From a bacterium (GTDB lineage: Bacteria; JAHJDO01), in NCBI GenBank assembly GCA_030652805.1, contig JAUSPT010000036.1, positions 1 to 56,729 of the forward strand: DNA of 56,729 nucleotides. The letters run 5' to 3'. Positions 15,876 to 23,864 of this stretch are shown piece by piece. The notes under the pieces are model-generated. The model worked only from the letters and a program-made list of their open reading frames with translations. It made no database searches and was not told the DNA's origin. Made by a program: the position numbers and the translations under genes. Position 1 is the first letter of the stretch. The number at the start of each line of letters is the position of its first letter.

Positions 15876-17281
15876 TGGTTAAGAATCCTAAGCAGTCTCC
15901 ATTTATAATACTCTCTGTGATTTCAGATACTCTAATGACTGCAGTATCCTTCTTATTAGCCTATTATATTCGCTTTTACATACACAAGGTTCCTGCAGAA
16001 TACATTCCTGCTTTCCATCCTTATCTAAAACTGCTGATAATTGTAATCCCTATCTGGCTGATATCGCTTTCATATCACGGATTGTATAAACAGAGAAATT
16101 CTTTCATTTCGCCGATTGATAAAGTATATCTCATCTTTAAAGCAGTCCTGTTTGCCACTCTGGTTTTAATGGCTATAACATTCCTGTACCGCCAGTTTTC
16201 TTATTCCAGATTAACATTCGGGTATGCTTCTGCCTTTAACTTCCTGTGTATTACGCTTATGAGCATGGCGATCAGAAAAATACAGATAGCAGCTATAAAG
16301 AGAGGCTTTGGCATTAGAAATGTAATCATTGTCGGCACGGATGAAACCGCAAAAGCAATAGCGTTCAAAATCCAGAAGCATATTGCGCTGGGTTATAAAA
16401 TAATCGGGTATATTTCAGATAAGGAAATTACTTCTTCGGAAAGCAAAAATAATCCGGAAATTTTAGGAGGGATCTCTGAAATCCCTGAAATAGCGAGAGA
16501 GAAAAACATTGATAAAATCATCTTTGCATCGCCTAATGTGTCAAACAAGGACACCTTGGACATCATATTAAAATGTACCGAGCTGAACGTAGATTTCACC
16601 ATTGTGCCGGGCCTGTATGAAATTGTAACAAGCAAAGTAAATGTAGATGACATAGACGGCATACCTGTAATAGGGCTTAAGGAATCCCCTCTTCAGGGTT
16701 TCAATCTTTTCCTGAAAAGAGCCTTTGACCTGATATTGTCCGCTATCCTGCTGATCATACTTTCACCTTTATTATTAGCTCTTTTAATAGCTATAAAGCT
16801 GAATTCAAAGGGGCCGGTATTGTACAAGCAGGAGAGAGTCGGTCAGGACAATCAGATTTTTACTATGTATAAATTTCGGTCAATGCGTATGGACGCTGAA
16901 GAACATACTGGCCCTGTATGGGCGCAGGAAAAGGACCCGAGACGGACTAAAGTTGGCTCGTTTATGCGAAAGATGAGCTTTGATGAACTTCCACAGCTTT
17001 TGAATATAATCAGGGGAAATATGAGTCTTATTGGCCCGAGACCAGAGAGACCATTCTTTGTAGAACAGTTTAAGAATGATATACTGGGGTATATGTCAAG
17101 ACACAGGATAAAACCGGGCATAACAGGATGGGCGCAGGTAAACGGACTAAGGGGGAATACATCAATTGCAGAAAGAACCAAATACGACCTGTACTATATT
17201 GAGAACTGGTCTATAGCCTTTGACCTGAAAATCCTTGTAAGAACAATTCTGGAGTTCTGTTTTCATAAACATGCATACTAG
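15875..17281 (+). CDS. Exopolysaccharide polyprenyl glycosylphosphotransferase (WcaJ-like)
   Basis: A 468-residue inner-membrane enzyme that moves a sugar-1-phosphate (usually glucose) onto undecaprenyl phosphate, the first step of exopolysaccharide synthesis. Four N-terminal hydrophobic helices (about residues 10-125) are followed by a nucleotide-binding-like domain (V-I-I-V-G-T-D near residue 150). After another hydrophobic helix near 285 comes the catalytic domain with K-R-A-F-D-L, Q-E-R-V-G, Y-K-F-R-S-M and S-L-I-G-P-R-P-E. It ends G-I-T-G-W-A-Q-V-N-G-L-R-G. A family A repeat starts 8 bp after its stop codon. Confidence 0.9.
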   Translation: MVKNPKQSPFIILSVISDTLMTAVSFLLAYYIRFYIHKVPAEYIPAFHPYLKLLIIVIPIWLISLSYHGLYKQRNSFISPIDKVYLIFKAVLFATLVLMAITFLYRQFSYSRLTFGYASAFNFLCITLMSMAIRKIQIAAIKRGFGIRNVIIVGTDETAKAIAFKIQKHIALGYKIIGYISDKEITSSESKNNPEILGGISEIPEIAREKNIDKIIFASPNVSNKDTLDIILKCTELNVDFTIVPGLYEIVTSKVNVDDIDGIPVIGLKESPLQGFNLFLKRAFDLILSAILLIILSPLLLALLIAIKLNSKGPVLYKQERVGQDNQIFTMYKFRSMRMDAEEHTGPVWAQEKDPRRTKVGSFMRKMSFDELPQLLNIIRGNMSLIGPRPERPFFVEQFKNDILGYMSRHRIKPGITGWAQVNGLRGNTSIAERTKYDLYYIENWSIAFDLKILVRTILEFCFHKHAY

Positions 17282-17288
17282 TAAAAGC

Positions 17289-17424
17289 AAATTCGAAGCA
17301 CTAAGCACGAAATACGAAACAATATCAAATAACAGAAATCTAAATGTCCAAAACGATATTTTGAATTTCAAAAATTTGAATTTTGAATTTGTTTCGGATT
17401 TCAATATTTGGATTTTGAATTTTA
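17289..17424 (+). repeat. Family A intercistronic inverted repeat, full copy A2
   Basis: Left arm, central CAAAA/TTTTG hairpin and right arm follow the same order as copies A1 and A5. The copy lies between the glycosylphosphotransferase stop and the four-helix-bundle gene, co-oriented with both. Confidence 0.85.
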
Positions 17425-17476
17425 TCTTAAAGTTTTGGCATGGAATTTGCTTATTTACTATGGTGGGCAAAAGAAA

Positions 17477-17833
17477 ATGAAAAATACGAAACAGTATGAC
17501 TTAGAAGATCGCACTCTTGAGTTTGCAAGAAGAGTGAGGACATTTATAAAGAAATTACCAAAAACGATAGCAAACATCGAGGATGGGAAACAGCTTGTTA
17601 GATCATCTGGTTCAGTTGGCGCAAATTATATTGAAGCCAATGAATCATTAAGTAAAAAAGATTTTGCAATGAGAGTTAAGATCTGTCGAAAAGAAGCCAA
17701 AGAAAGCAGTTATTGGCTAAATTTGATAGATATAAGTAACAATGTTGAGCATGAAAAAGAAAGAAAAAATTTAATACAAGAATCTTCAGAACTCACAAAT
17801 ATTTTCGGCGCAATTCTGAGAGGAATGAAATAG
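17477..17833 (+). CDS. Four-helix-bundle protein (23S rRNA intervening-sequence/Avd-like)
   Basis: A 118-residue all-helical protein of the S23 family. Features are L-E-F-A-R-R-V-R-T-F near the N-terminus, then V-R-S-S-G-S-V-G-A-N-Y-I-E-A-N, the most conserved segment of the family, and a R-K-E-A-K-E-S-S-Y-W-L block. Members are found in 23S rRNA intervening sequences, as stand-alone genes and, as Avd, in diversity-generating retroelements. No such retroelement is visible here. The ATG at 17477 fits the family N-terminus; the frame is open further upstream. The gene is preceded by full repeat A2 and followed at its stop by repeat arm A3. This suggests it travels as repeat-borne cargo. The molecular function is unknown. 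Confidence 0.88.
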   Translation: MKNTKQYDLEDRTLEFARRVRTFIKKLPKTIANIEDGKQLVRSSGSVGANYIEANESLSKKDFAMRVKICRKEAKESSYWLNLIDISNNVEHEKERKNLIQESSELTNIFGAILRGMK

Positions 17834-17902
17834 TGTTTAGAAAATTTGGAAATTTGAATTTGGGATTTGTTTCGAATTTCGGATTTCGGATTTCGGATTT
17901 TC
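17833..17902 (+). repeat. Family A repeat, right arm only (A3)
   Basis: This stretch matches the right arm of copies A1, A2 and A5 (TTTGAATTTGGGATTTGTTTCG and onward) and adds a tandem TTTCGGA triplication. It begins at the stop codon of the four-helix-bundle gene and supplies the predicted GTG start and first 23 or so residues of the LamG exoprotein. Confidence 0.75.
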
Positions 17903-20900
17903 CTAGTAGAATTTGTTTAAACTTTCTCATTTGTAGTTTAACGCTTATTTCTTGTCTGACGTTTAGTAATAACGCCCATGCCTGGACCCAGACCGACTGG
18001 TCGGGCGGGGATTCGCAGTTTTTCTGGTATGACACCACGCGCTACGATACAGCTGTTAATATAGATGACACCTGTGTGATAAATAGCGATAAATCCATAT
18101 CAATCATCAACGCAGGTGAGAGTGCCGATATTGACACAGGTGTGCTGCTTTCTTCCACGTTTGACGCTGACTCGCCTGTTGTGTGGAAAACAATAGAATG
18201 GAATAATCCGAGCACATCAACTGCCCCATACGAAAGAGGAGATTCGCGGTTAAGAAAGGACGAGACGGATGGTCTTGTAGCTCTATGGCATTTTGACGAG
18301 GGAGAGGATTTAACAGGCGGAACAAGCGCGGATGATTCTACAGTGTATGATGAATCAACAAATACCAACACAGGCATTGTCTACGGATGCGTATGGGGAA
18401 ACGCGTCAGAGGATTCAGCGGTTTTTCAGAGCGCGTTGAGCTTTGATGGAAGTAATGATTATGTAAATATTGGGAATGATGCAAGTATCCGAATGGGTAC
18501 ACAAGATTGGACTACAGAGGCTTGGATATACTTAGCTAGTACTCCAGTGAGTAACTATACTGGAATCGTAGGACCAAATTCTATAAGTACTGGCAGCAAA
18601 GCATATCTATTCTCCATTCTGACTACAAGAAAAATACATATTTTTGTTGGAGATGGGTCTGGCGTTTGGGCTTTAAACCTTACGAGTGATGACGCTATTC
18701 CATTAAATACCTGGACACATGTTGCTGTGACTATTGACAGAGATGGGACTTGTTATATGTATATAAATGGCAGCCAAAATGGAAGCACGTCTATGAGCAA
18801 TTCAGTTGATATAAATGGAACTAATACTTATTACATAGGAATGGGAGATGGTGGTGCAAAAATAACTGGCGCAATTGACGAAGTTGCTATCTACAGCCGG
18901 GCAAAAACAGCTGAGGAGATCTTGCAGGACGCGCAGGGCACGCAGATGCGCTTCAGGACGCAGACAACCTCAAGTATTCTTGACGGAACCGGCGCTGACA
19001 GCCCGATAGGTCTGTGGCATTTTGATAATCTGGAGAACAGTTCTACGTCAATAGTTGCTTATGATTCATCAGTATATGGAAATAATGGAGACTTTAGTGG
19101 CGCAGGAGAACCTGCTTGGTATCAATGGGGAATGTTTGGAAAGTGCGTAGAGTTTGATGGGTCGGACGATTATGTAAGCTGTGTTAATGTTAATAGCAGT
19201 GTAAAGAATGCGGAGTTCTGGGTTAAAGCTGATAATACAAGCCAGTCTTTATTGGAATTTAATACTTCGGATACTGTGTATGTCTTGTCTGGAACACTTA
19301 AGGCTCCAAATTTAACGTCTCCGACTTTTTATGTTAATGGAAGTGAAAGCACAACGCTTACCACTAGTTGGTCACATGTAGCAATAAATTACGATACTGG
19401 TATAAATGCGAGCGCATTCAACATAGGAAAAGCAGGCTCGACCTATTTTGCCGGCTTAATAGATGAGGTCGGACTTTATAATTATGTTCGCACAGCTGAC
19501 CAGATTGCAATAGACGCGCGGGGCGGTCATCCATGGTCGCCTTGGTCTCCGTATTACAAGAATGCGGACATAGATGATATTGTGCTTTTTGCGGATGATT
19601 TTAATGACGGAGTAGTTGGAAGCGACTGGACAGCATATGAAGACGGGACCTGGCATATAGACAATATTGCTGACGATACAGGGTTTCTTCAGATAAGCGG
19701 TCTAAGCGCAAGCGCAGGTGATACTGCTATTATTATTGCAGATAATACAAACTGGTATGATGAGCAGGTAGAGGCAAAGGTAAAGATAAAGACAGCAGGA
19801 GGAAAGTCGGGTATTATCTATAGAAAAGGTACTGGATCTAATTATGGTTATGTAGCGTATTTAGAGCAGGGAAGTGGAGTAAAGGCGTATTCAATGGACG
19901 CTACCGGTCTAGCTACCTCAAAAGGCAGTTCAAGCATGACAATTAATACAAACACATGGTATACGCTAAAGGTAACTTCCGACGGCACCAATGACAGAGT
20001 ATATGTTGATGATGCAGAGAAGATCAGTTTTTCCAATACTTCAACGTATAAAGCTAAGGCAGGATTATATGCAGAGAACAATACTGTTTTTGACGACTTC
20101 AAGGTTTTTCCAATAGACCGCTACTGCCACTATGAAGCAACACTGACGGATAATATAAATAATGACACTACTCCGTATCTCTACTGGGTTAGACTGAGTT
20201 ATGAGGAGACAACAAGTGATGACAGTATATGGAGCAGGATTATTCAGGACAGGCATACATATTCAACGCTTACTCCAAGGGATACTAGTATAACACCAGC
20301 TGAGTTTAATTATACGGATATAGATGGCGCAGACACAGTTTGGTGCTACAACCTGGAGAATTATGATAACCAAGGCGATAATATAGGTGTTCCTAATGGC
20401 GCTATAACAGTCAATGTGGCTACTCCGACAACAGCTTCAAGAGTAGATCTCAGACTCGGTATAAGAAAGACAACCGCGGTTAACTATCCAGACGAGTGGC
20501 CTGAGGATATAGATGACTACACGTGGAGTGACTGGAGACAGTATGCAAGCGGTGAGGGTTACGAAGGAACGGCAGAAGGAGATACTATAACATGGACACT
20601 GACCTATTCAACTTCAGATCTCGCAACAGATTTTGCCACAGAAGGAGGATATATTCTACAGTCAAGAGCTGTATCAAGTACTGGAGGAACAGAACCAGCT
20701 CCAACAAACTTCAAGCCCAATGATGATAATGACAGGCGCGATACAGCAATAATATATATGATGAGGGACATCACACCGCCAGGGGCTGCAAATACTACAG
20801 GAGGAGTGGACGGCACAGTATCTGTATCAGGATATACCAGTACTGTCTGTGCAAATAGCGCGACCAATACATTGTGGACAAATGTGGGTGTAAAGGGAAT

Positions 20901-22170
20901 CCTAAGTTACCCTGAAAGTACCACATGTACGTCCTACAGAGATAATACCGAATATGTCTGGTTTAATATTGAAAGTTCAGCGGATGATTCAGGCATAAGG
21001 GTAAAGGTTTCGGACCAGAACCAAGCATCAGGCAGAACAAGTGACTGTTCAGATCTGGATGAAGATGATACAAGTATAAGATACAGATATTCATTGGATG
21101 GTGGAACTACATGGAACGCGTCAGAATTATTAACTGGCATAAGCGCTGATATAGCAGAATGGGCGTTTGCTGACACGAATGTGTGGACGGATAGATATAT
21201 GGTTATACAAGCTAATGATGCTCTTGCCGAAACTAAACCCAGTGACGACAGTGCAGATGATTTGAGTTTGGGTCTTTACCGCTGTTCAATAGGCACAATT
21301 GCGCCTGCAAGCAGTACAAAAGGAGAGAATGTTCTTATCCAGTTTGCTCAAAAGGATAAAGCAGGGAATTGGGGATATTCGCACAGAGCAGCCACCTATT
21401 ACGCAACTCAAACTTCCGGTTGTTCTACTACAGGCAAAGGATATTACATTAATGTTGACTTATTAGCGCCAGACCCAAGAATCACAGCGGGTCCGAGAGA
21501 AGCGAATTACTCAACATCCGCAAGTTTCGAGTTTGATGATAATTCTGCCGATGACAGCCCGCTGCTCTCTGCGTTCAAGACAATGCTGCAGCAGGGAAGC
21601 GCAAAAGCTACACCTGATGATGTTAGCGCCAGTTACAGATCATGGACCTCTTATCAGCCGTGGTCCCCGACATCAGATGAAGGCTCAGCAACATTTACAG
21701 ATTTAAGCACTACCGCTGCTCAAAATTGGTACAGGTGTTTTGTCATGGCAAAGGATGAAGCGCTTAATGAATGCGATGGCGCAGACAGCGCATCATATAT
21801 ATTTCAGTGTCTTACTCCTGCGCCAGATACTATAATCTATTCAGGAGCATTTGGCATAATAACTGACGATGACGGCAATTACAGTACGACATTTAAGTTT
21901 AAAGGAGAAGGTGGAAATAACACAGGATATGAGTATAGGTATTGCACAGATGGCTCTTCATGGACTGGCTGGTCCGGTACAGCAGAATATCCTTATTCAG
22001 TAACAAGCTATGGAAATTACACATTTAGAGTACAGGCTAGAAACTTGACAGGAGGCGTGGTAGATCCAACCCCTGCCTCAGTTACCTTCACAATTGAAGA
22101 TCCTGCTCATCCTTCAGCCATCGCTCCTCCAGGCGATCCTGTGAAGTACTGGAGAGAAGAAAGCGAATAG
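17833..22170 (+). CDS. Large secreted LamG-domain protein
   Basis: A 1445-residue exported protein. A hydrophobic signal-like helix lies at about residues 27-44, with probable cleavage after A-H-A (residue 50). Two LamG (concanavalin A-like) domains follow, about 148-370 and 385-565, each opening with L-W-H-F-D and containing A-L-S-F-D-G-S or V-E-F-D-G-S plus a late I-D-E-V motif. About 587-770 resembles a GH16-like/DUF1080 beta-sandwich (D-D-F-N-D-G and a final F-D-D-F-K-V). The rest is a long Ser/Thr/Asp-rich region with Ig-like sections. There is no C-terminal anchor. The GTG start overlaps the four-helix-bundle stop, and the first 23 residues come from repeat A3, so the true start is uncertain. 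A carbohydrate-binding or adhesive role is plausible. Confidence 0.78.
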   Translation: MFRKFGNLNLGFVSNFGFRISDFPSRICLNFLICSLTLISCLTFSNNAHAWTQTDWSGGDSQFFWYDTTRYDTAVNIDDTCVINSDKSISIINAGESADIDTGVLLSSTFDADSPVVWKTIEWNNPSTSTAPYERGDSRLRKDETDGLVALWHFDEGEDLTGGTSADDSTVYDESTNTNTGIVYGCVWGNASEDSAVFQSALSFDGSNDYVNIGNDASIRMGTQDWTTEAWIYLASTPVSNYTGIVGPNSISTGSKAYLFSILTTRKIHIFVGDGSGVWALNLTSDDAIPLNTWTHVAVTIDRDGTCYMYINGSQNGSTSMSNSVDINGTNTYYIGMGDGGAKITGAIDEVAIYSRAKTAEEILQDAQGTQMRFRTQTTSSILDGTGADSPIGLWHFDNLENSSTSIVAYDSSVYGNNGDFSGAGEPAWYQWGMFGKCVEFDGSDDYVSCVNVNSSVKNAEFWVKADNTSQSLLEFNTSDTVYVLSGTLKAPNLTSPTFYVNGSESTTLTTSWSHVAINYDTGINASAFNIGKAGSTYFAGLIDEVGLYNYVRTADQIAIDARGGHPWSPWSPYYKNADIDDIVLFADDFNDGVVGSDWTAYEDGTWHIDNIADDTGFLQISGLSASAGDTAIIIADNTNWYDEQVEAKVKIKTAGGKSGIIYRKGTGSNYGYVAYLEQGSGVKAYSMDATGLATSKGSSSMTINTNTWYTLKVTSDGTNDRVYVDDAEKISFSNTSTYKAKAGLYAENNTVFDDFKVFPIDRYCHYEATLTDNINNDTTPYLYWVRLSYEETTSDDSIWSRIIQDRHTYSTLTPRDTSITPAEFNYTDIDGADTVWCYNLENYDNQGDNIGVPNGAITVNVATPTTASRVDLRLGIRKTTAVNYPDEWPEDIDDYTWSDWRQYASGEGYEGTAEGDTITWTLTYSTSDLATDFATEGGYILQSRAVSSTGGTEPAPTNFKPNDDNDRRDTAIIYMMRDITPPGAANTTGGVDGTVSVSGYTSTVCANSATNTLWTNVGVKGILSYPESTTCTSYRDNTEYVWFNIESSADDSGIRVKVSDQNQASGRTSDCSDLDEDDTSIRYRYSLDGGTTWNASELLTGISADIAEWAFADTNVWTDRYMVIQANDALAETKPSDDSADDLSLGLYRCSIGTIAPASSTKGENVLIQFAQKDKAGNWGYSHRAATYYATQTSGCSTTGKGYYINVDLLAPDPRITAGPREANYSTSASFEFDDNSADDSPLLSAFKTMLQQGSAKATPDDVSASYRSWTSYQPWSPTSDEGSATFTDLSTTAAQNWYRCFVMAKDEALNECDGADSASYIFQCLTPAPDTIIYSGAFGIITDDDGNYSTTFKFKGEGGNNTGYEYRYCTDGSSWTGWSGTAEYPYSVTSYGNYTFRVQARNLTGGVVDPTPASVTFTIEDPAHPSAIAPPGDPVKYWREESE

Positions 22171-22176
22171 GTAAGG

Positions 22177-22246
22177 ACAAATCCGAAGCACTAAGCACGA
22201 AATCCGAAACAATATCAAATTACCAAAATACAAATGCTCAAAACAA
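22177..22246 (+). repeat. Family A repeat, left arm only (A4)
   Basis: The left arm starts 7 bp after the LamG stop codon and runs to the CAAAACA at the element centre. There the family B copy B2 begins (6 bp later) in place of the right arm. Confidence 0.75.
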
Positions 22247-22252
22247 TAAATG

Positions 22253-22351
22253 TATGGATGCGAGGTGTATGTTGAGCCTGCCAGCTCCAGTACGTCGTAA
22301 GGGAGACAGGAGAGTGTTTGCTGCGGAGACGAGACATATACTGAGCAGACA
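22253..22351 (+). repeat. Family B 99-bp conserved element, copy B2
   Basis: Second copy of the element at 14624-14722. The outer helix pairs 22264-22272 with 22334-22342. The inner helix CUCC/GGAG pairs 22285-22288 with 22309-22312. Relative to B1, three changes in the outer helix and two in the inner helix all keep base pairing. It lies 80 bp before hicB, and its short open frame (22254-22385) is longer than that of B1. Confidence 0.75.
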
Positions 22352-22394
22352 CTTAGAGATTATAAAATTAGTAATTAAAAATTAAGTTTTATGT

Positions 22395-22400
22395 TATAAT
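22395..22400 (+). promoter_or_regulatory. Putative extended -10 promoter of hicBA
   Basis: TG-T-TATAAT is a perfect extended -10 box 31 bp before the hicB ATG. The -35 region is poor, as is usual for extended -10 promoters. Nearly the same sequence precedes the epimerase gene. Confidence 0.5.
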
Positions 22401-22431
22401 TAAAATGAAATTAAGAAAAGGAGTGAATTCT

Positions 22432-22644
22432 ATGAAATATATAGTCCATATAGAGCAGGATGAAGATGGAGTTTTTGTAGCTGAATGTCCAAGTCTGCCT
22501 GGATGCATTTCTCAAGGCAGCTCAAGAGAAAAAGCCGAAGAAAACATAAAGGATGCTATTAAAGGATATCTTGAGAGTTTAAAAAAACATGGAGAACCTG
22601 TTCCGCTTGGAATTACAGAAGAGATAGTTGAGGTTGCTGTATGA
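22432..22644 (+). CDS. hicB: HicB-family antitoxin
   Basis: A 70-residue HicB antitoxin with the partial RNase H-like fold. It shows I-E-Q-D-E-D-G-V-F-V-A-E-C-P-S-L-P-G-C, then S-Q-G-S-S-R-E-K-A-E-E-N and the G-Y-L-E-S-L helix. It lacks a DNA-binding C-terminal domain, so it is a short-form antitoxin that neutralises HicA. The ATG at 22432, with a GGAG site 8 bp upstream, is preferred to the one at 22405. The gene overlaps hicA by 4 bp (ATGA) and precedes it, the reverse of the classical E. coli order but common. Confidence 0.92.
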   Translation: MKYIVHIEQDEDGVFVAECPSLPGCISQGSSREKAEENIKDAIKGYLESLKKHGEPVPLGITEEIVEVAV

Positions 22645-22868
22645 GCAGGTTACCTGTGGTATCAGGTAAGGACGTTACAAAGGCTTTTTCGAAGATTGGT
22701 TATGAGCTGGACCATCAAACAGGCAGCCATATGATCCTTAGAAGAAATGTTTTTCCATACAGAAGATTGACAATTCCCAGTCATAAAGAAATTGCCAAGG
22801 GAACCTTGAGAGCAATAATCAGGCAAGCTGGACTGACCGTAGAAGAATTCATCAAGCTAATCAAATAA
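22641..22868 (+). CDS. hicA: HicA-family mRNA interferase toxin
   Basis: A 75-residue double-stranded RNA-binding-fold toxin that cleaves mRNA and slows growth when not bound by HicB. It shows L-P-V-V-S-G-K-D-V near the start, G-S-H-M-I-L-R-R with the catalytic histidine (His30), and I-P-S-H-K-E-I-A-K-G-T-L-R-A-I-I-R-Q-A. The length is normal and there is no sign of decay, so the module looks active. It is translationally coupled to hicB. Confidence 0.93.
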   Translation: MSRLPVVSGKDVTKAFSKIGYELDHQTGSHMILRRNVFPYRRLTIPSHKEIAKGTLRAIIRQAGLTVEEFIKLIK

Positions 22869-22881
22869 TTAGCTTTTATGC

Positions 22882-22887
22882 TATAAT
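22882..22887 (+). promoter_or_regulatory. Putative extended -10 promoter of the epimerase-oppBC operon
   Basis: TG-C-TATAAT lies 35 bp before the epimerase ATG and is followed by an AGAGGAGGAAG ribosome site. The surrounding 20 bp resemble the promoter in front of hicB. Confidence 0.5.
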
Positions 22888-22922
22888 TACGAAAATTAAA
22901 AAAAGAGGAGGAAGTTTTTTTT

Positions 22923-23864
22923 ATGAAAATATTAGTAACGGGCGGAGCGGGATTTATAGGTTCGCATATTGCGGACAGATTGATTGATGAAGGTCATCAG
23001 GTCGTAATAGTGGATAATCTCTCAACTGGAAAAGAGGAAAATATTAATCCAAAAGCGGTATTCTACAACCTTGATATCCGTAGTAGGGGCCCGGCGCGCC
23101 GTGCCCCTACATTGGAACATGTATTCAAAAAGGAAAGACCTGATTGCGTTGACCATCATGCTGCGCAGATGAGTGTCGCAGTATCAATGAAAAAACCTGT
23201 TTTTGATGCGGACGTTAATATACTGGGAGGAATTAACATCCTGCAAAACTGCGTAAAATATAACACGAAGAAAATAGTTTTCGCATCCTCAGGCGGGACT
23301 GTTTACGGAGAGGCAGAAAATGTTCCCACAACAGAAAACGAGCCATTCTGTCCACTCTCCCCTTATGGAGTCTCCAAGCTTGCCACTGAGTATTATCTCT
23401 CATTCTATAAACATGAATATAATCTTCCTTATACAGTGCTGAGATATGGAAATGTTTACGGTCCGCGTCAGGATCCGCATGGAGAAGCCGGAGTTATAGC
23501 TATCTTTATAAAAGCCATGCTTACAGGCAAAAAACCGACAATATTCGGCAAAGGCGATTGCGTTAGAGATTATGTATATGTTGATGATATTGTGGCAGCT
23601 AATGTGTCGGCTATCAATCGGAATATATGCGGAGCTTTCAATATAGGAACTGCCGAAGGAACAGATGTCAATGAAGTATTTGGTGAGTTAAAGCGCATAA
23701 TAGATTTCCCTAAAGATTGCGAGTACGGTCCTGCCAGAGAAGGAGACCTTAAACAAAGTATCTTGTCCTTTGATAAAGCGCAAAAAACGCTTTCATGGAA
23801 ACCATGTGTCAGCTTATACAAAGGGTTTGAGAGAACAGTAGATTTCTTCAGAAGAAATGGGTAA
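22923..23864 (+). CDS. NAD-dependent epimerase/dehydratase (UDP-glucose 4-epimerase-like)
   Basis: A 313-residue short-chain dehydrogenase-type sugar nucleotide enzyme. G-G-A-G-F-I-G-S-H at residues 7-15 binds NAD, H-H-A-A-Q follows, and the catalytic triad part is Y-G-V-S-K with the Ser/Thr in F-A-S-S-G-G. The C-terminal R-Y-G-N-V-Y-G-P-R and [12 protein letters not shown] are typical of GalE-like epimerases. A 28-bp GC-rich palindrome at 23083-23110 is inserted in frame, adding about 9 residues after Y-N-L-D-I-R on a surface loop. It likely makes UDP-sugars for surface glycans. It overlaps oppB by 8 bp. Confidence 0.88.
   Translation: MKILVTGGAGFIGSHIADRLIDEGHQVVIVDNLSTGKEENINPKAVFYNLDIRSRGPARRAPTLEHVFKKERPDCVDHHAAQMSVAVSMKKPVFDADVNILGGINILQNCVKYNTKKIVFASSGGTVYGEAENVPTTENEPFCPLSPYGVSKLATEYYLSFYKHEYNLPYTVLRYGNVYGPRQDPHGEAGVIAIFIKAMLTGKKPTIFGKGDCVRDYVYVDDIVAANVSAINRNICGAFNIGTAEGTDVNEVFGELKRIIDFPKDCEYGPAREGDLKQSILSFDKAQKTLSWKPCVSLYKGFERTVDFFRRNG
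23083..23110. repeat. 28-bp GC-rich palindrome inserted in frame in the epimerase gene
   Basis: The 14-bp arms GTAGGGGCCCGGCG and CGCCGTGCCCCTAC are inverted with one mismatch. The sequence encodes a basic R-G-P-A-R-R-A-P loop and is far more GC-rich than its surroundings, as expected for an inserted miniature element. Confidence 0.75.

Noticed and set aside
17289-17424. CRISPR-like array in the AT-rich repeat regions
   Set aside because: The units are not regularly spaced direct repeats with unique spacers. They are single inverted-repeat elements, and no cas genes are present.
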